From NCBI RefSeq assembly GCF_004217555.1, contig NZ_SHKW01000001.1, positions 3,472,001 to 3,536,000 of the forward strand: 64,000 nucleotides of DNA, in the 5' to 3' direction. Both the position numbers and the translations under genes were made by a program. The DNA comes from Edaphobacter modestus (GTDB taxonomy: Bacteria > Acidobacteriota > Terriglobia > Terriglobales > Acidobacteriaceae). The notes beneath the pieces are model-generated. The model searched no databases and was not told the origin of the DNA. It saw only the letters and a list, made by a program, of their open reading frames with translations. Positions 54,398 through 62,251 of this stretch are shown piece after piece; positions within the stretch are counted from its first letter, which is position 1, and the number at the start of each line of letters is the position of its first letter.

Positions 54398-55249
54398 CTA
54401 CAGACTGCGGATCATGATGATATTGCCGTCGGGATCGGAGACCGTCAGGGTGTCCTTCGATTTGAGGACGGAGATGTTCTGCTTGTGGAGAATGCGTGCG
54501 GCCTTCGAGAGGTTCTCCGAGCGAAGGATGAAGCGTGCCTTGGAGCCGAGTGCTATGTTGGCGATCTCGATCTCCTGGCCGGAGTTGCCGGGCATGTGCA
54601 GAAACATGGGATCGCCTGCGATGGACTTGAAGGAGAGCTGGTTGAGGTAGAAGTCGCGGGCGGCTGTTGGGTCCTTCATCGCGATCGCAACGGAGCCGAT
54701 GGAGTCGGCGATGCGATCCTGGCCGACATGCTTGCCCTGGTCGTTGGAGTGAAGCGAGCCGGGCTGATACTGAGTGTATTCCAGGTTCTGAGCAGTGCCA
54801 TTGGCGTCGATTGGGCCGGCAACGGTGAAGAGCAGATTGCCGGCTCCGGCCTTGCGAACCGGCGTGGGTGTCAGCCCGTGCGCCACGTAATCGTCGTGAA
54901 TCGCCTGGAGGTCGTCGCCCTCGAAGCAGACGTGCAGAAAGCCGATGGAGGCTTCCTTCGGAATCTCGGGGTTCGCCGGATAGAGCTCAAGGAACTGATG
55001 ATCGTTGATCTTGATGAAGCTTTCGCGGGGCTTGCCGTCTTTATCTTTGAGGTCGAATGCCTCCTCAAAGCCGAGCTTCTCGTAGAACTCGCGGGAGGCC
55101 TCGAGAGAACGCACGCGGATCGCGATATGGGCGACTCCCGCCAGGGGCGGCGTGTGCTGCTGCTGCGCGTGAAGGAGCGGAGAGGCGAGAAATGCGATCG
55201 CGAGAGCGGCGATGCGGCGCAGAGAGGCAGGCTTGCGGCGTTGAAGCAT
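54398..55249 (-). CDS. Exported two-domain VOC protein
   Basis: A 283-residue protein with a signal peptide (IAALAIAFLASPLLHAQQ). Two VOC modules follow: the first opens VAHIAIRVRSLEASREFYEK, the second IGSVAIAMKDPTAARDFYLN and closes with LTVSDPDGNIIMIRSL. Most VOC enzymes are cytosolic, so export is notable. The metal ligands look degenerate (His in VAHIAI, Glu in HQFLELYPA), so it may bind rather than convert a ligand. The prmC start is 14 bp downstream of its stop on the same strand. Confidence 0.86.
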   Translation of the reverse strand: MLQRRKPASLRRIAALAIAFLASPLLHAQQQHTPPLAGVAHIAIRVRSLEASREFYEKLGFEEAFDLKDKDGKPRESFIKINDHQFLELYPANPEIPKEASIGFLHVCFEGDDLQAIHDDYVAHGLTPTPVRKAGAGNLLFTVAGPIDANGTAQNLEYTQYQPGSLHSNDQGKHVGQDRIADSIGSVAIAMKDPTAARDFYLNQLSFKSIAGDPMFLHMPGNSGQEIEIANIALGSKARFILRSENLSKAARILHKQNISVLKSKDTLTVSDPDGNIIMIRSL

Positions 55250-55335
55250 GGGCGTCGAGTCCTCGGGCTTATCTGAAAGTAATTTTCGCAGATTAGGTCT
55301 TGCAGTTCATCGACTGAAGTGGCGAGTATTGGCAG

Positions 55336-55560
55336 ATGAGAAAAACTACTAGACTGGTTATCTCTTCAGCTGTCGGACTGGCATCCGAGTTTATCCCTAT
55401 TCCAGGAATGCTTGCAGCGGCACTCATATTCCCGCAAGGAATTCATTCAGACCATGCCTACTTGTACTTATGCCTCGCGGTTATATTGAACTTCATTCTC
55501 TTCTTCGCCACGACTTATTACCTCTTTGGCAGGTTTAAGAAACCTGCGGACTCGAACTGA
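55336..55560 (+). CDS. Small two-helix membrane protein of unknown function (74 aa)
   Basis: This 74-residue protein has two hydrophobic segments (AVGLASEFIPIPGMLAAALI and YLYLCLAVILNFILFFATTY) and a basic C-terminus. It is AT-richer than its neighbours. It starts at an ATG and ends in SN. I do not recognise the family. It lies alone between two leftward genes, which suggests its own promoter. Confidence 0.5.
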   Translation: MRKTTRLVISSAVGLASEFIPIPGMLAAALIFPQGIHSDHAYLYLCLAVILNFILFFATTYYLFGRFKKPADSN

Positions 55561-55595
55561 CACATGCTCTCCTCCGCAGGCTCTAGTTAGACCGC

Positions 55596-56771
55596 TTACT
55601 TTGTCAGCCTGAGCAAAACCGCGCCGTGAGTGGGGAGCGTGAAGGCATTGGTGTCCTTAATCATGCCGAGGTCTTTGGCGGCCCAGAGATCGCGCGCGTG
55701 GGCACCGTTGGCGAAGCCGACCTGCTTCAGCGGCAGCTTGAGTCCGCGCATGACGTTGCGGTCGTGAGATAGGTTGAAGATGGCCAGCGCCACGGAGCCG
55801 TCGGAAAGAGGGCGCGACCAGATCTCGATCTCGTCCCCGGAGAAGACACGTTCGGCCTGCTTGCCGAGCTTGTCCTGGTCGATGGCGATGGCGTCGCGGT
55901 TGGTGAGGATGGAGCGAACGTCGTCGTTCATCTGGGTAAGATTGTTCCCCGCGATGAGAGGAGCGGCGAGCATGGACCACATGGTCATGTGGGAGATGTT
56001 CTCGTCGTGGCTCATCTTGCCGTTGCCCACCTCGAGCATGTCGGGATCGTTCCAGTGCCCCGGAGCGGCGTACCTGCCGAGGCCGGCCTGCGCCAGAGCG
56101 ATGAGCATCATGCTGTTGTAGTTGGCGCTGATGTCATTGGTGGTGCGCCAGAGGTTGGCGCCGACCTCCGGACCCCACTGCCAGACCTGATCGAAGCCGT
56201 ACTGGCAGAGGCTGTAGACCATGGGCCGGCCGGTCTTGACGATCGCGTTGTGCATCTTCATGTAGGCGTCGCGCATCATCTTGTCCTGCGCGTCGGGATC
56301 GTTGGGGTAGGCCTGCTTCATGTTGTCGCGGAAGCTGCAGAGGTCGTATTTGAGATAGTCGATGCCCCACTCGGCGTAGGTCTTTGCGTCCTGCTCCTCA
56401 TGCCCGAAGGAGCCTTCGTAGCGGGCGCAGGTCTGGGGGCCGGGCGAGGAGTAGATGCCGATCTTGAGGCCCTTGGAGTGCACGTAATCGGCGAGCGCCT
56501 TCATGTCGGGAAACTTCTCGTTGGTGTGGAGGACGCCGTTCGCGTCACGCTTGCCCTCCCAGGTGTCGTCGATGTTGACGTAGACATAGCCGGCGTCGCG
56601 CATGCCGCTTGAAACCATAAGGTCCGCGGCCTTGCGGATGTCGGCATCCGTGACCTTGCCGGCGAACCAGTTCCAGCTGTTCCAGCCCATGGGCGGAGTG
56701 GCGGCGAGCTTCTGCGCGGTGAGAGGCAGGGAAGCAAAGATGAGAGCGACAAGGAAAAGGCAACGACGCAT
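55596..56771 (-). CDS. Secreted GH27 alpha-galactosidase
   Basis: A 391-residue exported GH27 enzyme close to the classical bacterial/plant alpha-galactosidases. The signal peptide ends near SLPLTAQ. KLAATPPMGWNSWNWFAGKV opens the barrel, the nucleophile Asp is in WGIDYLKYDLCSF, and the acid/base Asp is in LWRTTNDISANYNS. GHWNDPDMLEVGNGKMS is another family signature. A C-terminal beta-sandwich domain ends the protein. It removes terminal alpha-1,6-galactose from galacto-oligosaccharides or galactomannan. It is one of two GH27 genes in the window. Confidence 0.95.
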   Translation of the reverse strand: MRRCLFLVALIFASLPLTAQKLAATPPMGWNSWNWFAGKVTDADIRKAADLMVSSGMRDAGYVYVNIDDTWEGKRDANGVLHTNEKFPDMKALADYVHSKGLKIGIYSSPGPQTCARYEGSFGHEEQDAKTYAEWGIDYLKYDLCSFRDNMKQAYPNDPDAQDKMMRDAYMKMHNAIVKTGRPMVYSLCQYGFDQVWQWGPEVGANLWRTTNDISANYNSMMLIALAQAGLGRYAAPGHWNDPDMLEVGNGKMSHDENISHMTMWSMLAAPLIAGNNLTQMNDDVRSILTNRDAIAIDQDKLGKQAERVFSGDEIEIWSRPLSDGSVALAIFNLSHDRNVMRGLKLPLKQVGFANGAHARDLWAAKDLGMIKDTNAFTLPTHGAVLLRLTK

Positions 56772-56881
56772 TCGGTGATGATCCTCCAGTTAATTTCGAG
56801 AGGACTCCATGAGACGGATTAGTGGGACGCTTGTCAAACGCCGGGTTCATTGAACAGATTTATTTCATATCAGTTAAGCAA

Positions 56882-57478
56882 TCATGTTGTGATTGCAAAT
56901 CTCCTGACCTCAAAACAAGAAGGTAGCTTGTCATACGGGATTTTTGATTTCGTAAAAACATTCTCGAATATCAATATCTTCGGTAAATTCTCTCGGGTGT
57001 AAAGATGGCCAACTGCACTAAACGAGGTATTAGTGTCCTCTCTTAACGACTGGTTTTTACCGTGGTAGGCGTCCGTAATTTGGCCCGAAACCTTGTTGAC
57101 TGCCAATGTGTACTCACCGTACATGGCAGCTATGAAATCCCCTTCCTCCGTCCCAAACATTTGGAAGACTAAGTCGAGTTGATTATTGACCAAAAGAATT
57201 GATGGTATTCCTTGGTCAGTTCCCCATTTAATCTGTTTTCTCTTCTGCGATATTTTGGAACGTATATGGCTACCCGGAGTTCGAGACGAGATCTTGCCAA
57301 AGTTTTTGTCTTTGTCAATCTGGGTTATCTCAAAAATCAGATCGAAGCCATCGAATGAGACTTGATAGTCTGGTCGCGGATCGCTTTCGACAACTATCCG
57401 TATGAACCGAAGATCATTAGCGTGCAGAAATAATTCGAAGAGTTTTTCTGATTTGGTCAGCGGTGAGATTTTTGTCAT
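56882..57478 (-). CDS. Low-GC orphan protein, possible PD-(D/E)XK-like nuclease
   Basis: This 198-residue protein is encoded by markedly AT-rich DNA, unlike its neighbours, suggesting transfer from another source. VESDPRPDYQVSFDGFDLIF followed by FEITQID resembles the acidic core of a restriction-endonuclease fold (P-D ... E-x-T). A basic stretch (IRSKISQKRKQIKWG) and IPSILLVNNQLDLVFQ could complete alpha-beta units. No named family is recognised. Its stop-side gap to 55596-56771 is 110 bp, and it follows the gene at 57485 by 6 bp on the same strand, though the composition differs. The nuclease idea is an inference. Confidence 0.6.
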   Translation of the reverse strand: MTKISPLTKSEKLFELFLHANDLRFIRIVVESDPRPDYQVSFDGFDLIFEITQIDKDKNFGKISSRTPGSHIRSKISQKRKQIKWGTDQGIPSILLVNNQLDLVFQMFGTEEGDFIAAMYGEYTLAVNKVSGQITDAYHGKNQSLREDTNTSFSAVGHLYTRENLPKILIFENVFTKSKIPYDKLPSCFEVRRFAITT

Positions 57479-57484
57479 TCCTAC

Positions 57485-58321
57485 CTATTTCTTGTCATCA
57501 ATATCGGTGATGATGTGCGAGCTTACGGTGAGCTTGTGGTAGTTGCTGTAGCTTGCCGTAAACGACCACTCGGCGAAGGCGTCGTTGCTCACCGCGTTCG
57601 AGGTGATGGTCCTAGGCATCCAGAACTGTTTTGAGTCGAAGACAACCGGCGCGTAGTCTACGGCCCACGTCCACAGGGTGGGCCTGCCGTTATTGTCGAT
57701 GTGATTGGGAATGACCATCTCGACACGCAGCGGGCGAAAGCTGGTGGGATCGATCCAGGCACGTCCGGACTGTTTCTCCGGGCCGGGGCAAGAGTTGTCA
57801 TGGAGCACGTCAGGATTGATGGTGTAGTCGATCACAATAGCGGGGGCTTTGTTGAGTTGCCCCATCGGCTCAAGGATGTAATTGAAGCAACGCGCCATTT
57901 CGAGCGAGACGACGCCGGAGGCGGTGCTGAACGCTCCGCTGAAGATAGCCGGGCCATGAATCTCGTCGCCCTTTGCGGCGTGCCTGTTGACGGTCCTGAC
58001 CTCGCGAGTCTCGGAGAAGGATGGCGCCTCTCCAATCGTCTTCGATCGCACGAGACGAAAGACAGATTCGCTGGTCGTTTTCGTTTCGCGTGTGTCGGGT
58101 TGCTTCATGGTAGAGACCACACGCTCGTCGCAGAAGAAGTTGGGAACGCTGGACAGGTAATCCCACATATTCTCCTGCAGACGCAAGAGAATATCCGGCA
58201 GCGAGGGCTGGGGAGCAGGCGTGTCAGGCGCGACGAGTGACTGCGCGGCCGCCATGGGCGGAAGGAAGCTGGTCAGAAGGACGACCCGGAGAACGTGGCC
58301 TGCAGGCAAACAAAAACGCAA
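57485..58321 (-). CDS. Exported protein of an Acidobacteria-type family, function unknown
   Basis: This 278-residue protein has a signal peptide ending around PPMAAAQS. After a Pro-rich spacer comes LQENMWDYLSSVPNFFCDER, a start pattern I recall from many exported acidobacterial proteins of unknown function. The rest is a beta-rich domain (SGRAWIDPTSFRPLRVEMVI, FDSKQFWMPRTITSNAV, EWSFTASYSNYHKLTVSSHI) resembling outer-membrane lipoprotein-carrier-like sheets. Conserved Cys pairs are present. No enzyme motif is visible. Confidence 0.75.
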   Translation of the reverse strand: MRFCLPAGHVLRVVLLTSFLPPMAAAQSLVAPDTPAPQPSLPDILLRLQENMWDYLSSVPNFFCDERVVSTMKQPDTRETKTTSESVFRLVRSKTIGEAPSFSETREVRTVNRHAAKGDEIHGPAIFSGAFSTASGVVSLEMARCFNYILEPMGQLNKAPAIVIDYTINPDVLHDNSCPGPEKQSGRAWIDPTSFRPLRVEMVIPNHIDNNGRPTLWTWAVDYAPVVFDSKQFWMPRTITSNAVSNDAFAEWSFTASYSNYHKLTVSSHIITDIDDKK

Positions 58322-58419
58322 CGGAGACTCCAGAGTTACTGTGCGCAGAATTGTCGCCGAAGAAGCGGGGTTATGCCAAGGGCTTGCGGTAGGATCGGAC
58401 CGAAGACGGGGAATCCGCG

Positions 58420-59205
58420 ATGACGGAGTGGAATGCGCCTGAGTATGCGAGGATCTCGGCGTTGCAACAGGCGATGGCGGCGGAGGTGTTGTCCCTGCTC
58501 GACCTGGGAGATGCGAAGAGCGTCCTGGACCTTGGCTGCGGCAACGGCAAGGTAACGGCAGAGATCGCCGCGCGCCTCCCCGAGGGCCGGATCGTCGGTG
58601 TGGACGCCTCCGCCGACATGATCGCCTTTGCGACAGACCACTTCGGCCCAGCCACTCACCCCAACCTCCGCTTTGCCGTCTCGGACATACGCAGGATCGG
58701 CTACGAAGACGAGTTTGACCTCATTGTCTCGTTCAACGCACTGCACTGGATTCCGGAACAGGCCAAAGCGTTGCGTGCGATTCGCGGTGCCATGAAGACC
58801 GGAGCGTCGGCGCAGCTTCGTCTGGTGCCGAAGGGTGAGCGCAAGAGCCTTGAAGATGTGCTGGAAGAGACACGGAAGTCCCAGAGATGGGCCAGCTACT
58901 ACGACGGCTATCAAGACCCCTATTTGCAGCTGACCGCGGCAGAGTACGCGGAGCTTGCCGAGGGGAATGGCCTGCACGTAGTGAGCATGGACGTGAAGGA
59001 CAAGTCGTGGAACTTCGGATCGCGCGCAGGCTTCTTCGCGTTCGGCTCCGTGACCTTCATCGAGTGGACGCGCCGGCTTCCCGAGGAGGCGAAGCCGGAA
59101 TTCATCCGCGACGTGCTCGACCGCTACAGCGTAGTCGCCGGCGACGAGAAGACCTTCCGGTTCTACCAGATGGATATCCGGCTGGCGAAAGACGACGCGC
59201 TATAA
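58420..59205 (+). CDS. Class I SAM-dependent methyltransferase, trans-aconitate methyltransferase-like
   Basis: A 261-residue cytosolic methyltransferase. SAM motif I is VLDLGCGNGKVTAEIA, with GVDASADMIAFA as motif II and FNALHWIPEQAKALRAI at motif IV. The HW after the acidic strand and the C-terminal EWTRRLPEEAKPEFIRDVLD recall Tam (trans-aconitate 2-methyltransferase) and related small-acid methyltransferases. The true substrate is unknown. It converges on prfA with only 14 bp between stops. Confidence 0.85.
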   Translation: MTEWNAPEYARISALQQAMAAEVLSLLDLGDAKSVLDLGCGNGKVTAEIAARLPEGRIVGVDASADMIAFATDHFGPATHPNLRFAVSDIRRIGYEDEFDLIVSFNALHWIPEQAKALRAIRGAMKTGASAQLRLVPKGERKSLEDVLEETRKSQRWASYYDGYQDPYLQLTAAEYAELAEGNGLHVVSMDVKDKSWNFGSRAGFFAFGSVTFIEWTRRLPEEAKPEFIRDVLDRYSVVAGDEKTFRFYQMDIRLAKDDAL

Positions 59206-59219
59206 CGGCAGCAGCAGCC

Positions 59220-60296
59220 TTACGCCGCTGTGGTCTCGGCCTTCATCTTCTCGGCGATGTCGTGCGCGATGAGTGCATCGATGGTGGGCTGCAGCATGCC
59301 TTCCATCACCATGTTGAGCTGGTGCGTGGTGAGGCCGATGCGGTGGTCGGTCAGGCGGTTCTGCGGGAAGTTGTAGGTACGAATCTTCTCCGAGCGGTCG
59401 CCGGTGCCGACCTGCTGCTTGCGGTCCTTCGCCTGCAGCTGGTGGATGCGCTCTTCCTCGACCTCGTAGAGGCGGGCGCGTAGAACACGCATGGCCTTTT
59501 CGCGGTTCTTGATCTGCGACTTCTCGTCCTGGCAGCTGACGACGGTGTTCGTCGGAATGTGAGTGATGCGGATGGCGGAGTATGTGGTGTTGACCGACTG
59601 TCCTCCGGGGCCTGAGGAGCAGAAGGTATCGACGCGGAGGTCTTTGGCTTCGATCTTGATATCGACCTCTTCGGCCTCGGGCAGGACCGCCACCGTGATT
59701 GCAGACGTGTGCACGCGCCCCTGGGTCTCGGTGGCGGGAACGCGCTGCACGCGGTGCACGCCGGACTCGTACTTCATCTGCGAGTAGACCTTGTCGCCTT
59801 CAAAGATCGCGGTAACTTCCTTCATGCCGCCGCCGATGCCCGTCTCCGACGTCGAGAGCACCTGCACCTTCCACTTATGCTGCTCGGCGAAGCGCAGGTA
59901 GGTGCGGAACATCTCGGAGACAAAGATGGCGGCCTCGTCGCCGCCGGTTCCGGCGCGCAGCTCGATGATGATGTTCTTGTCGTCGTTGGGGTCCTTGGGA
60001 AGCAGCATGACCTTCAGCTCTTCTTCCATCTCGGCGAGGCGCGGCTCCAGCGTGAGAAGCTCGGCCTCGGCCATCTCCTTGATGTCGGCGTCGTCCTCGG
60101 CAAGCATGGTCTTCGCGTCGGCGACGCCCTGCTTCACACTGCGGTACCCGCGGAACTTCTCAACGATGGGCTCGAGGTCGCGGTGCGCCTTGGCGGTGGC
60201 GGAGAACTTCTTCTGGTCGGTGACGAGCGCGGGGTCGGCAAGCTGCTGGCCCAACTCTTCGTAGCGCGCTTCCATCTGGTCAAGGCGGTCGAACAT
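59220..60296 (-). CDS. prfA: Peptide chain release factor 1
   Basis: RF1 terminates translation at UAG and UAA. The 358-residue length is standard. The peptidyl-hydrolysis motif GGQ is at residues 231-233 ([20 protein letters not shown]). The codon-recognition tripeptide is PAT in [18 protein letters not shown], which marks RF1 rather than RF2. The glutamine of GGQ is the target of PrmC, encoded 5 kb away. The upstream gap to 60503 shows no gene. Confidence 0.97.
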   Translation of the reverse strand: MFDRLDQMEARYEELGQQLADPALVTDQKKFSATAKAHRDLEPIVEKFRGYRSVKQGVADAKTMLAEDDADIKEMAEAELLTLEPRLAEMEEELKVMLLPKDPNDDKNIIIELRAGTGGDEAAIFVSEMFRTYLRFAEQHKWKVQVLSTSETGIGGGMKEVTAIFEGDKVYSQMKYESGVHRVQRVPATETQGRVHTSAITVAVLPEAEEVDIKIEAKDLRVDTFCSSGPGGQSVNTTYSAIRITHIPTNTVVSCQDEKSQIKNREKAMRVLRARLYEVEEERIHQLQAKDRKQQVGTGDRSEKIRTYNFPQNRLTDHRIGLTTHQLNMVMEGMLQPTIDALIAHDIAEKMKAETTAA

Positions 60297-60503
60297 AGGA
60301 ACTCCTAAATCTTTATGTACAAAGGGGATTGAAGCGGGAAAGAGCGAGTTGGGCGCAGCTAGGCGAAATCGTGGCGGCTGGGGGCCACGCCGGGAAGAAA
60401 CACCGGGATTTCGGCTGCAATTCGCATCTCTTATTAGATGTTACTCCCGTAGGAGTGGGTTCATGAGACGAAATACACTCAAGCTAAGAGTTTTTGGCTC
60501 CCC

Positions 60504-61073
60504 TCACGTCCCGGGATTCTGGATGACAGGAGTGGCTGACAGGATGCGGAGCTGAAAGTACTCGCAGATTCTGCGGGCCGCGTCAGCGGGTTCCACAGTG
60601 CTGGTGTCGATCGATAACCCTGACGAAGGAAGCTCCGGGAAGCGGTCGCCTCCCTTCTGGCGGAGCTCGCGGAAGACCTCCACGGACCGCAGCTTGAGGA
60701 ACTGGGCTCGCGAGGGGTTCTCCATCCGCTGCTCGAGCACATCGACCGGGCAGGTCAGCTCGACGAAGCAGATCTCGCCGGCGCCTCGCTGCACAGCGGC
60801 AACAGCGGCCTCGATGAAGCCGGGATTGACGGTGGATTCGGGTGCGAAGGTGAAGATAGTGGAGACATCGTCCTTCGCGGCTGCCTCAAAGACAGAGAGC
60901 CATATCTGTTCGCGCAGCCGAACGAACGATGGCGTTCCGAATGGAAAGACGGACAGCAGGGCGTCCACGACAAGGTGGTTGTGAAACAGGCGAAAGCCAG
61001 TCAGCTCATGCAAAGCTTTGCCCACGGTGAGCTTTCCTGACGCCGCCGGTCCGTGCAGAAAGATCAGTTTCAT
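60504..61073 (-). CDS. P-loop NTPase, small-molecule kinase-like
   Basis: The ATG at 61073 gives 189 residues; the longer frame upstream is antisense to cysK. MKLIFLHGPAASGKLTVGKA carries a Walker A (GPAASGKLT). FHNHLVVDALLSVFPFGTP and ICFVELTCPVDVLEQRMENP resemble the AAA/shikimate- or chloramphenicol-phosphotransferase-like kinases. The cysK stop at 61076 is directly upstream, so the two are cotranscribed. The substrate is unknown; a link to sulfur or amino-acid metabolism is only suggested by position. Confidence 0.8.
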   Translation of the reverse strand: MKLIFLHGPAASGKLTVGKALHELTGFRLFHNHLVVDALLSVFPFGTPSFVRLREQIWLSVFEAAAKDDVSTIFTFAPESTVNPGFIEAAVAAVQRGAGEICFVELTCPVDVLEQRMENPSRAQFLKLRSVEVFRELRQKGGDRFPELPSSGLSIDTSTVEPADAARRICEYFQLRILSATPVIQNPGT

Positions 61074-61075
61074 CG

Positions 61076-62134
61076 CTACGCGGGTGTCGGCTGCAGCCAG
61101 GCACTCGGGGTCGACTGCATGATCGCGATCTCTTCCTCGCTCATATCGACGCCAATGTCGCCGAAGAGAGGCGTCGAAAGGTAGCGCTCGCCGGTATCGG
61201 GCAGCATGCAGAGAATGGTGGAGCCCTTGGGAGCGCTTTCGGCGATGCGGATCGCTCCGGCGAAGGTGGCTCCTGAGGTGATCCCCACGAAGATGCCCTC
61301 CTTGCGTGCGAGTTCCCTGCTCCACTTCATAGCCTCGGCGTTCTCGATGGCGAGCACCTGATCGATCTTGTAGGCATTGACCGCGTCCTCGGCAAGCTTG
61401 GCGATAAAGTCCGGGCTCCAGCCCTGCTGCGGATGCGGCTTCCAGGAGGGGTGGCTACCGGAGGGCTCGCCGTCGGGATTGCGCGGCTGAGGAATGCCGC
61501 TCGCGACCATCGGAGCATCCGAGGGCTCGCAGAGAACAACCTTCGTGTCGGGACTCTCTTTCGCCAGAACACGCGCGACGCCCTTCAGCGTTCCGCCCGT
61601 GCCGAAGCCGGTCACCCAGTAATCGAGCTTCTGGCCACGGAAGTCTTCGAGAATCTCGACAGCGGTCGTCTTGGAATGAAAGTCGGCGTTGGCCTCGTTG
61701 GAGAACTGGCGCGCAAGGAACCATCCGTGGGCGTCGGCGAGCTCCTTCGCCTTGGCCGCCATGCCGGTACCGCGGGCGGGCCCGGGGGTAAGGATCACCT
61801 TGGCCCCTAGGAACCGCATCAGCTTGCGGCGTTCGACCGAGAAGGTCTCGGCCATGCAAAGCACGAGCGGGTATCCCTTCTGGGCGCAGACCATGGCGAG
61901 GCCGATGCCGGTATTGCCACTCGTCGCTTCTACAACCGTCTGCCCCGGCTTCAGTGTTCCGGTGCGCTCGGCATCCTCGATCACGCCAAGGGCAAGCCGG
62001 TCTTTGACCGAACCCAGCGGATTGAAGGCTTCCACCTTAACAAACAGGTTTACATCCGGGGGAGCCAGCCGATTGATCTTTACGACAGGCGTATTGCCGA
62101 CGGTTTCAAGGATGTTGGCGTATCGTTTTCCCAC
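61076..62134 (-). CDS. cysK: Cysteine synthase A (O-acetylserine sulfhydrylase)
   Basis: CysK makes cysteine from O-acetylserine and sulfide using PLP. I take the GTG at 62134 as the start because AGGAG lies 6 bp upstream; this gives 352 residues. The PLP lysine is in NPLGSVKDRLALGV, the substrate loop is VEATSGNTGIGLAMV, and the phosphate-binding loop is VTGFGTGGTLKGVARVL. It has the longer variant loop (NPDGEPSGSHPSWKPHPQQG, then WSPDFI) in place of the E. coli HKIQGIGAGFIP segment. A P-loop kinase gene starts 2 bp after its stop. Confidence 0.95.
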   Translation of the reverse strand: MGKRYANILETVGNTPVVKINRLAPPDVNLFVKVEAFNPLGSVKDRLALGVIEDAERTGTLKPGQTVVEATSGNTGIGLAMVCAQKGYPLVLCMAETFSVERRKLMRFLGAKVILTPGPARGTGMAAKAKELADAHGWFLARQFSNEANADFHSKTTAVEILEDFRGQKLDYWVTGFGTGGTLKGVARVLAKESPDTKVVLCEPSDAPMVASGIPQPRNPDGEPSGSHPSWKPHPQQGWSPDFIAKLAEDAVNAYKIDQVLAIENAEAMKWSRELARKEGIFVGITSGATFAGAIRIAESAPKGSTILCMLPDTGERYLSTPLFGDIGVDMSEEEIAIMQSTPSAWLQPTPA

Positions 62135-62251
62135 TTGTTGCTCCTGGCACTCAGATTTGCCGTACGTGGCCCACGGATGTCTGATGGAAATTCTAGATGG
62201 AGCAGCCGGTTTCGGCATCCATTCAAGATGTAAATATGAGGTCATTTCTGG

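Noticed and set aside
61074..61325. 84-codon N-terminal extension of the P-loop kinase
   Set aside because: It is read through cysK in another frame and is Arg/His-rich without similarity. The Walker A sits immediately after the ATG at 61073, as in the family.
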